Below are positions 1 to 5,412 of a stretch of 14,232 bases of DNA, piece after piece. Position 1 is the stretch's first letter, and every line of letters starts with the position of its first letter. Below the pieces are notes generated by a model. It was not told the origin of the DNA, made no database searches, and worked only from the letters and a program-made list of their open reading frames with translations. Source of the DNA: Clostridia bacterium. GTDB lineage: Bacteria; Bacillota_A; Clostridia; Lachnospirales; Lachnospiraceae. The position numbers and the translations under genes were made by a program. The stretch covers positions 1-14,232 of the forward strand of contig JAAYYM010000309.1 of assembly GCA_012515365.1 (NCBI GenBank), given 5' to 3'.

Positions 1-792
1 AAGCAGCCCGACTACACTATAGATCTTGCTCACCTCGATCTGCTCCTCCTGCTCCATCGGCGGCAGGATCGAAGGAACACATTTGGCAAGCAGTGTCTTG
101 CCTGCACCCGGTGGACCTGTCATTAATACATTGTGAAAGCCTGCAGCTGCCACCTCAAGTCCTCGTTTTACATGCTCCTGTCCTTGTATATCCATAAAAT
201 CAAATTCCGATTTTTCTGGTATGTCATCTAATTTTTCATTTATTATTTCCAGCTGACCGATTTCATTCTCAAAAAGTTCTTCATCTCGGCACAAATATTG
301 CCACAATTCACTTAAATCTGAACATGCGATGATCTGAATGGAGCCTACTGCTCTTCCTTCGCCTTCATTCTCTTTTGGTATGATACAGCACTTAAGTCCT
401 GCTGCCCTTGCACTCAGCACCATTGACAAAATGCCATGAACACCGTGAATGGTGCCATTCAGGCTCAGTTCTCCCACAGCCATGATCTGAAAAAGGCGTG
501 AAGGTGGAATCAATCCCATCGTCTGCATCAGTGCCAATGCAATCGGAAGATCAAAAGATGTTCCCTGTTTGCGGATATGTGCCGGTGACAGATTCACTGT
601 AATCCGCCTTGCCGGAATTCGGACTCCAATATTAATCAATGCAGTTTTAACGCGTTCTCTGGCTTCTCTTACTTCGCTGCCTAAATAGCCGACCATGTCA
701 AAACCGGGCATGCCTGATGAAATATCCACCTCTACTTGTACGATACGGCTCTCAATGCCTGCAATCGTAGCCGAGATTACATGACTAAACAA
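1..792 (-). CDS. comM: ComM/YifB-family AAA+ ATPase, N-terminal part (cut by window edge)
   Basis: The first 264 codons of a YifB/ComM (Mg-chelatase-like) ATPase are visible; the rest lies beyond base 1. The start is a TTG at 792, preceded by GGAGGAG four bases upstream; the protein begins MFSHVISATIAGIESRIVQV. Residues 1-180 match the N-terminal Lon/ChlI-like domain, including FDMVGYLG, RRITVNLSPA, SFDLPIALAL and VGELSLNG. After a linker, the AAA+ domain starts near residue 200 with IQGQEHVKRGLEVAAAG and a complete Walker A, GPPGAGKT (226-233). Walker B and the C-terminal domain are outside the window. In naturally transformable bacteria, ComM is a helicase that promotes branch migration during DNA uptake recombination, but the family is also widespread in species not known to be competent, so the role here is inferred. 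Its leader carries the palindromic repeat array. No clear promoter was identified. Confidence 0.93.
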   Translation of the reverse strand, partial: MFSHVISATIAGIESRIVQVEVDISSGMPGFDMVGYLGSEVREARERVKTALINIGVRIPARRITVNLSPAHIRKQGTSFDLPIALALMQTMGLIPPSRLFQIMAVGELSLNGTIHGVHGILSMVLSARAAGLKCCIIPKENEGEGRAVGSIQIIACSDLSELWQYLCRDEELFENEIGQLEIINEKLDDIPEKSEFDFMDIQGQEHVKRGLEVAAAGFHNVLMTGPPGAGKTLLAKCVPSILPPMEQEEQIEVSKIYSVVGLL

Positions 793-821
793 TATACTCC
801 TCCTTTTTTGGGTGTGTGGGG

Positions 822-1160
822 TCATTGCGAAATGGTTTTATTTGTTGGGCGATTTTGTATGATTACACAAAAACGTTCGTCGAAAGCATTTTGACTCCTC
901 TCTTTTTTTGTGTAATCATACAAAATCTGTGTTTTACTTATGAGTGGGATTTTGAAGTTACACAAAAATTGTTCGTCGAGAGCGTTTTGACTCCTCTCTT
1001 TTTTTGTGTAATCATACAAAATCTGTGTTTTACTTATGAGTGGGATTTTGGAGTTACACAAAAATTGTTCGTCGAAAGCGTTTTAACTCCTCTCTTTTTT
1101 TGTGTAATCATACAAAATCTGTGTTTTACTTATGAGTGGGATTGCTTTTATTCGCAATGA
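822..1160. repeat. MITE-like palindromic element with internal tandem expansion
   Basis: A non-coding palindromic element. Its outer ends are the 9-bp inverted repeat CATTGCGAA (823-831) and TTCGCAATG (1151-1159). Inside, a perfect 23-bp inverted repeat (851-873 against 905-927) begins GATTTTGTATG and ends TTACACAAAAA, and encloses the core CGTTCGTCGAAAGCATTTTG followed by ACTCCTC. The middle is tandemly repeated with a 96-bp period: units at about 850-945, 946-1041 and 1042-1137. The last two differ at only three positions; the first has a different left arm. A related single copy lies at about 11953-12090 in the opposite orientation, so this is a dispersed family and not a local oddity. Nothing in it encodes a transposase. 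It separates comM from the terminator of the neighbouring operon. The outer boundaries are approximate. Confidence 0.85.
946..1137. repeat. Two near-identical 96-bp tandem units
   Basis: Bases 946-1041 and 1042-1137 are direct repeats with three mismatches in 96 bases: A/G at the GAAG/GGAG position, GAGAG/GAAAG in the core, and TTTTGAC/TTTTAAC. Each carries TTACACAAAAA and TTTTTGTGTAA arms around a TTCGTCGA core. The low divergence implies a recent duplication within the larger element. The period is divisible by three, which is why an open frame runs through the array on both strands. Confidence 0.9.
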
Positions 1161-1224
1161 TTGATTTGAATTTTGCAGCGGATGTGCTGCGGGATCTTGT
1201 TAGAGATAGCTCTTAGAATGAGCG

Positions 1225-1259
1225 AAAAAAATCTTACTCATGTTTCCATCAGTAAGATT
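1225..1259 (-). terminator. Rho-independent terminator after the pilT-like gene
   Basis: Read on the minus strand, AATCTTACT (1259-1251), a 12-base loop and AGTAAGATT (1238-1230) form a perfect 9-bp stem whose last bases run into an uninterrupted T tract (through 1225). It lies 26 bases past the stop codon at 1285. The stem is AT-rich, so it may be modest in strength, but its position at the end of a five-gene co-directional series supports the call. Confidence 0.75.
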
Positions 1260-1284
1260 AAGTATAAGCGATATCATATTTTTG

Positions 1285-2358
1285 TCAAGTAAAATCCTCT
1301 ACTTCTCCGATTGCTGCAAGGACTCTATTTTTATCATCTGCATAGCGGACTGTATAGCCTGCTGTGATCTGATCATTGTGATACAGCTTGATCAGTGAAT
1401 CATCCATCAGACACATTCCTTCTGTTTCATATTGTGGGATCAGATCATTGATTGCTTCTATTTGGTTTTCATTGATTGCTTTTCTGATAGTGGCATTTGT
1501 TAGCATCACTTCAAATGCCGGTATTCTGCCGTGTTTATGTTTAAGAGGCACCAGCTGCTGGGATACAATAGCAGTCAGTGAATTAACAAGCTGAATCCGG
1601 ATCTTTTCCTGCTCTTCAAGTGGAAAAGAATGAATAATGTGTTTCAGTGTATGAACAGCACCAAGCGTATGTAGGGTACCGATCACAAGACATCCCGCCT
1701 CTGCAGCTGCAAGTGCTATTTTCATCGTTTCATACTCAAGCACCGTGCCGATATAGATTACATCAGGATCCTCTCTTAACACATTTCTCAATGCAGACAC
1801 ATAATCAGTCGTATCAAATCCAATCTCACGCTGATTGACAATTCCTTTTTTATGTTCATGAAGATATTCTATTGGGTTTTCTAACGTAATAATCAATGAT
1901 TCTTCGTTTTGGTTAATCCGATCGATCAATGTGGCTACTGTCGTAGAAATACCGCTTCCCGAAGGTCCTGTTGCCAGGATCAGTCCGCTTTTTATATGAT
2001 GAAGCTTTAGAAAAGCTGCAGGAACTCCGATTTTCTCTGCTTCGATCAGATCTTTTTCCATCAGCCTGACAGCCATAGCTACTGTTCCGCGTTGTTTGTA
2101 GGCAGTCATACGATACCGCCCCTGCCCTCTGATTGAAAAGGAAAGATCAATTTCACCCTTTTGGTCAAAGTGTTCTCTTTGTTCTGTCGTTAGTACTTCT
2201 ATCAGCATTTCCAGCGTATCACTCGGCTGCAGCTCATCATAACGCATGTTCTTCAGTTTTCCGTCTATTCTCATTTTTGGTGGGATTCCTACGCAAAGAT
2301 GTAGATCAGAAGCACCCTCTTCATCTGCTCGTTTCAGCAGTTCCTGCATAGATACCAT
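1285..2358 (-). CDS. PilT/GspE-family secretion ATPase homologue with degenerate Walker A and B (probable pseudo-ATPase)
   Basis: The protein (357 aa from the chosen start) aligns along its whole length with PilT, the hexameric ATPase that retracts type IV pili. It has the N-terminal ASDLHL segment (16-21), an Asp-box segment TLENPIEYLH (from about 158), VNQREIG, the His box GTLHT (227-231) and the C-terminal AFEVMLTNATIRKAINENQI. However, the Walker A loop reads GPSGSGIS (131-138), with Ile137 replacing the essential lysine. The Walker B region reads DPDVIYIGTV, with Thr205 replacing the catalytic glutamate of GEMRD; the following arginine-aspartate is also lost, and the Asp of EDPIE is Asn161. 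The frame is intact and well conserved otherwise, so this looks like a selected non-hydrolysing paralogue and not decay. ATG at 2358 was chosen because GAAGGAG lies upstream and PilT proteins start near this point; an in-frame ATG at 2412 would overlap the previous gene without an SD. The gene sits 7 bp after the HD-domain gene and is the last of the operon. Confidence 0.88.
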   Translation of the reverse strand: MVSMQELLKRADEEGASDLHLCVGIPPKMRIDGKLKNMRYDELQPSDTLEMLIEVLTTEQREHFDQKGEIDLSFSIRGQGRYRMTAYKQRGTVAMAVRLMEKDLIEAEKIGVPAAFLKLHHIKSGLILATGPSGSGISTTVATLIDRINQNEESLIITLENPIEYLHEHKKGIVNQREIGFDTTDYVSALRNVLREDPDVIYIGTVLEYETMKIALAAAEAGCLVIGTLHTLGAVHTLKHIIHSFPLEEQEKIRIQLVNSLTAIVSQQLVPLKHKHGRIPAFEVMLTNATIRKAINENQIEAINDLIPQYETEGMCLMDDSLIKLYHNDQITAGYTVRYADDKNRVLAAIGEVEDFT

Positions 2359-2365
2359 AGCTTCG

Positions 2366-3496
2366 TTACTCCTTCTGATTATCAGACTGCGCCTTTTCTC
2401 CTCTGAGTGCATTGATCGTATTCTGATCCATGATATTTCTGTTATCCAGTGTTTTCATGATATCCTTAATCTCCAGATCATCATAGATCAGCTGCTGGCG
2501 TAAATCTATAATGCTGTTATCGCGGAAGAGTAAAATCATCGGCTTTAATATGTCATTCTCATTTGCAGCCAGTACAAGTCCTTTTTCACCATTTGATAAT
2601 TCCACGCTGCAGCCCTCTGCCAGAAAATTCACGCTCTTGATCAAGGCATCAACAACCTGCTCATCATAGATCTCTGGATTCTGCATCAGCTCACGTAATG
2701 CCTTTACCTCCGAAGCAGGTTCCTCATTATAATTCATAGCTGTCATTGTATCAAAGGCCTCTGCCACAATCAAAATTTTGGCTCCCCTGATCACCTTACT
2801 TAAATCAACCGGTTTCTGATTGATATAATTATCTCTTTGTACAAATGCCTGTTGTACAATCCTTTTAATACTTGGAGAAAAAACTCGACACGCCTGATCG
2901 ATCATATCAAGTGCTGAATATTCAAAATGACGCACACTTACTGCTTCCTGATCGGTCAGATTTTTTCCTTTTTTCATAATTTCCGGTGGAATGTTAAGCT
3001 TTCCTATATCATGGATCACAGCTGCACAGATTGTATCACTCAGTTCCTCTCTTCGCATATTCATCTGATGCCCAATCAAGGCACACAGAATAGCTACATT
3101 CAACGAATGCTTATATACATAGTCTTCAGAGCTTCTTAAATTCTGTACAAAATTAATCTTACGGTCTAACACGCCATAAGAACGAATGATCGTATCTGCT
3201 AAAAATGGCAGCTTGGTATACTTTCCCTTTTCCTGGATGAACATCAGCTCTTCCTGAATGGAAAACACGCACATCGTCTGAAAACGCTCGAATTCAATAT
3301 CATCCTGAGTCATAGGAGGCAATGGTTCTGCCGGCTCCAGAATATAGATTCCGATCAATCCAAAATTCTTGATTGACTCAATACCCTGTGTAGTCAGCTT
3401 TGAATTTCTTTCATATAAAAGAACACCCTTTTTGTTATAAATCGGCTTTGCCAGTCTCATTCCTGTTTTGAGATCTTCTTGTCTGATAAAAAGCAT
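2366..3496 (-). CDS. HD-GYP-like domain protein lacking the GYP signature
   Basis: A 376-aa soluble protein. The N-terminal part (1-60) resembles the small domain before many Firmicutes HD-GYP modules. The HD fold follows: H130 (YKHSLNVAILC), HDIGKLNIPPEI with H162-D163-K166, and H190 (VRHFEYSAL). Canonical HD-GYP phosphodiesterases, which hydrolyse cyclic di-GMP, then carry HHExxDGxGYP; here the corresponding stretch (213-226) is IVQQAFVQRDNYIN, with no histidine pair and no GYP. The usual ADxxDAL is AEAFDTM, so the last metal-ligand Asp is probably Glu246. Some metal ligands remain, so an altered activity cannot be excluded, but normal c-di-GMP hydrolysis is unlikely. A C-terminal domain of about 80 residues (295-376) is not recognised. 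AGGAGG lies 7 bases before the ATG and overlaps the upstream gene's stop region; spacing to that stop is 11 bp. Confidence 0.87.
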   Translation of the reverse strand: MLFIRQEDLKTGMRLAKPIYNKKGVLLYERNSKLTTQGIESIKNFGLIGIYILEPAEPLPPMTQDDIEFERFQTMCVFSIQEELMFIQEKGKYTKLPFLADTIIRSYGVLDRKINFVQNLRSSEDYVYKHSLNVAILCALIGHQMNMRREELSDTICAAVIHDIGKLNIPPEIMKKGKNLTDQEAVSVRHFEYSALDMIDQACRVFSPSIKRIVQQAFVQRDNYINQKPVDLSKVIRGAKILIVAEAFDTMTAMNYNEEPASEVKALRELMQNPEIYDEQVVDALIKSVNFLAEGCSVELSNGEKGLVLAANENDILKPMILLFRDNSIIDLRQQLIYDDLEIKDIMKTLDNRNIMDQNTINALRGEKAQSDNQKE

Positions 3497-3507
3497 CTGT
3501 ATTCCTC

Positions 3508-4734
3508 CTAATTTGCCATTTGTTCTTTTAATATTGAGAGTGCTTTTTGTAACTGTGTATCCTCTGCCTGTTCAATGACACTTGACTTATCAAGTTCATC
3601 CGGAAGCTTTATCTCGACATCAGGTTCGATTCCAATGTCGTGAATGCAGACTCCGCTTGGCAGATAATATTGCGCAACAGTCAGCTTGACACCTTCTCCT
3701 TTATCCAGATTAAAGATTTTCTGTACGATCCCTTTTCCGAATGTTTTTTCACCTACCAGTGTACCTGCGTCATAATCCTTGATTCCACCCGCGAAGATCT
3801 CTGATGCAGAAGCCGACTGTCCATTCACAAGAACAACCAGCGGAATATCTGAATCCTGTCCATCACCGGCCAGATAGTCTTCCTCTTCATTATGTTTATC
3901 TACTGTATACACCAGTCTTCCTCCGTCCTCTACGAAGTAGTCCAGGACTTCACAGGCAGCCTGTACGATGCCTCCGGGATTATTACGGACATCAATGACC
4001 AATCCTTCCATTCCCTGTTGCGTAAGCTTACTCATCCAGGTTTCAAACTGAGAGTCTGTCAGCATATCCCACGACTCGATCTGTATGTATCCGATTTTTT
4101 CATCTATCATCTCACCAAATACCGAAGCGATTTCCACTCTTCTTCTAGTGACATTAAAATCAACATATTCTTTGGTACTGGCACGATAAACCTGTATTTC
4201 AACCTGTGTCCCCTCTTCACCCTTAATTCGTGAAACGATGGTTGACAGATCGAGACTTGTCACATCCTCTTTATTGACCGCTACTATGTAATCACCCTTA
4301 AGCATCCCCACCTCGGCACTTGGGGAGTCTTCGTAGGTTTTAACGACTGTTGCCAGACCTGTACTTGGATCAGTGGTCATGACCGCCCCGATCCCATAGT
4401 ACTCTGCCTCTGCATCCAGTTTGATATCTTCCATTTCTTTTTCCGAATAATAGGTAGAGTAGATATCACCAAGTCCCCACATCATACCCGTCAGAATGCC
4501 TTGATTTACTGATTCCTTGTCAATGTCATATAGATAATAATCATCGGTCAGTTTTCTGATTGTTTCTATCTTATCCTTAAGCTCATTATCCTCATTTGCT
4601 GCCATTTCTTTAAGTGCTCTGGATGCAGTCACTGCATCATTTCGGTACCCCGCCATAGCAACTGTTTCTACCAGTAAAAGGGTCACAAGAACAACTGTGA
4701 CCAGTACAAACAACTTGGATTTTTTATCATTCAT
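3508..4734 (-). CDS. S41-family carboxy-terminal processing protease (CtpB/CtpA type)
   Basis: A 408-aa membrane-anchored serine protease. Residues 8-29 form one N-terminal transmembrane segment or uncleaved signal, placing the rest outside the cytoplasmic membrane. A PDZ domain (about 112-200; GIGAVMT, SPSAEVGMLKGDYIVAVN) is followed by the S41 catalytic core: IDVRNNPGG (247-255), NGQSASASEIFAGG with the likely nucleophile Ser309, and GEKTFGKGIVQ with Lys334 and Gln338. The Ser/Lys spacing of 25 residues is the family standard, and all catalytic residues appear present. In Bacillus, CtpB of this family acts between the spore membranes and cleaves SpoIVFA, releasing pro-sigma-K processing. 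The ATG overlaps the sigK stop by eight bases (ATGAATGA) with AGAGG upstream, implying translational coupling to sigK. Whether the substrate is the same cannot be told from sequence. Confidence 0.93.
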   Translation of the reverse strand: MNDKKSKLFVLVTVVLVTLLLVETVAMAGYRNDAVTASRALKEMAANEDNELKDKIETIRKLTDDYYLYDIDKESVNQGILTGMMWGLGDIYSTYYSEKEMEDIKLDAEAEYYGIGAVMTTDPSTGLATVVKTYEDSPSAEVGMLKGDYIVAVNKEDVTSLDLSTIVSRIKGEEGTQVEIQVYRASTKEYVDFNVTRRRVEIASVFGEMIDEKIGYIQIESWDMLTDSQFETWMSKLTQQGMEGLVIDVRNNPGGIVQAACEVLDYFVEDGGRLVYTVDKHNEEEDYLAGDGQDSDIPLVVLVNGQSASASEIFAGGIKDYDAGTLVGEKTFGKGIVQKIFNLDKGEGVKLTVAQYYLPSGVCIHDIGIEPDVEIKLPDELDKSSVIEQAEDTQLQKALSILKEQMAN

Positions 4735-5350
4735 TTAATGCCTCTTTCAATTTTGCCAATGCTTTCTTTTCAATCCTTGAAACATAGCTTCTGGAGATCC
4801 CCAGCTTCGTTCCTATTTCTCTCTGGGTCTTTTCTTCCCCATGAAAAAGTCCGTACCGCAGCATGATAATTTCCTGTTCTCTTTTGGTCAGTTTTTTATT
4901 CATACAATTATATAACTTTTCGATGGTTCTATCAAGTTCCATCCGCTCAATAATGTCCTCCATCGGACTTTCAAAGACATCGAGGAGATTGATCTCATTG
5001 CCCTCTTTATCCGTTCCGACAGGTTCAAAAATAGAGATATCCCTGTTCATCTTTTTTTTGGCTCGGAACATCATCAGAAGTTCGTTATCGATACACCTCG
5101 CAGCATAGGTAGCCAGCCGGCTCCCTTTCTCTATGTCGTAAGTCATCACTGCTTTTATCAGCCCGATTGTTCCAATTGAGATCAGATCTTCAAGATCTTC
5201 CTCAGCAGGCTGATACTTTTTCACAATATGGGCAACAAGACGTAGATTGCACTCTATCAGCTCATGCTTAGCGTTCTCATTTCCAGCCCGGTATTGTTCC
5301 AGATAATATCGTTCCTCCTCCATAGACAACGGCTTTCTAAATGCTTTCAA
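4727..5350 (-). CDS. sigK: Sporulation sigma factor SigK, without pro-sequence
   Basis: A 207-aa sigma-70 family factor closest in motif detail to sigma-K, the late mother-cell factor that directs coat and cortex genes. Region 2 contains IECNLRLVAHIVKKY, EDLISIGTIGLIKAV and LATYAARCIDNELLM. The linker reads PVGTDKEGNEINLLDVFES, typical of SigK and unlike SigE. Region 4 has EKTQREIGTKLGISRSYVSR, the helix-turn-helix that reads the -35 element. The start is TTG at 5350 with GAGG six bases upstream, giving MKAFRKPLSMEEE. Bacillus SigK carries about 20 extra hydrophobic N-terminal residues that hold it inactive; here the protein begins at the mature position, as in Clostridioides difficile. No skin-type interruption is present. 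It heads a tight operon with the S41 protease, HD and PilT-like genes, and has a sigma-K-type promoter just upstream. Confidence 0.9.
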   Translation of the reverse strand: MKAFRKPLSMEEERYYLEQYRAGNENAKHELIECNLRLVAHIVKKYQPAEEDLEDLISIGTIGLIKAVMTYDIEKGSRLATYAARCIDNELLMMFRAKKKMNRDISIFEPVGTDKEGNEINLLDVFESPMEDIIERMELDRTIEKLYNCMNKKLTKREQEIIMLRYGLFHGEEKTQREIGTKLGISRSYVSRIEKKALAKLKEALNE

Positions 5351-5355
5351 AAGAC

Positions 5356-5396
5356 ACCTCGATGCAACATTTCTATATTGTATGTAACATCGAGGT
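5356..5396. repeat. Inverted repeat spanning the sigK promoter and Shine-Dalgarno
   Basis: ACCTCGATGCAACAT (5356-5370) and ATGTAACATCGAGGT (5382-5396) are inverted repeats matching at 13 of 15 positions, the outer nine perfect, with an 11-base centre. The distal arm contains the sigK Shine-Dalgarno (GAGGT read on the minus strand) and the centre overlaps the -10 element. In RNA read through from the upstream gene it would fold and hide the ribosome site; RNA starting at the local promoter would lack the first arm and stay open. It could alternatively be a protein-binding operator. It has no T tract, so it is not a standard terminator. Confidence 0.6.
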
Positions 5397-5403
5397 AGTT
5401 AGT
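5376..5403 (-). promoter_or_regulatory. Predicted sigma-K/sigma-E-type promoter of sigK
   Basis: On the minus strand CATACAATA (5384-5376) fits the sigma-K -10 consensus CATAnnnTA exactly; it also contains CATACAAT, the sigma-E -10. An AC dinucleotide (5403-5402) lies 17 bases upstream, as expected for a sigma-K -35. Predicted transcription would start near 5370, giving a leader of about 20 bases before the TTG start. The site lies in the 62-bp gap after the phosphodiesterase gene. SigK consensus is short, so a chance match is possible, but the location is exactly where autoregulation is expected. Confidence 0.6.
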
Positions 5404-5412
5404 GCCTTTCCA

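Noticed and set aside
850..1137. Possible CRISPR array
   Set aside because: The whole 96-bp unit repeats, including what would be spacers; there are no short repeats with unique spacers and no cas genes.
816..1160. A 114-aa plus-strand reading frame with a 32-residue repeat (GTG start), and a 79-aa minus-strand frame through the same DNA
   Set aside because: Both exist because the 96-bp repeat period is divisible by three. There is no Shine-Dalgarno, both strands are open, and the DNA conservation pattern is that of inverted repeats, not of codons; the second element copy is not an equivalent reading frame.
2359..2412. Upstream ATG (2412) for the PilT-like gene
   Set aside because: It overlaps the HD gene by 47 bases, has no Shine-Dalgarno, and adds 18 residues not found in PilT; ATG 2358 has GAAGGAG and the usual family start.
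3892..4233. Plus-strand 113-aa frame opposite the S41 protease, and other antisense frames
   Set aside because: They are antisense shadows of conserved coding sequence without ribosome sites or recognisable domains.
5356..5396. Terminator between the phosphodiesterase gene and sigK
   Set aside because: The inverted repeat is not followed by a T tract on the minus strand and its second arm contains the sigK Shine-Dalgarno.
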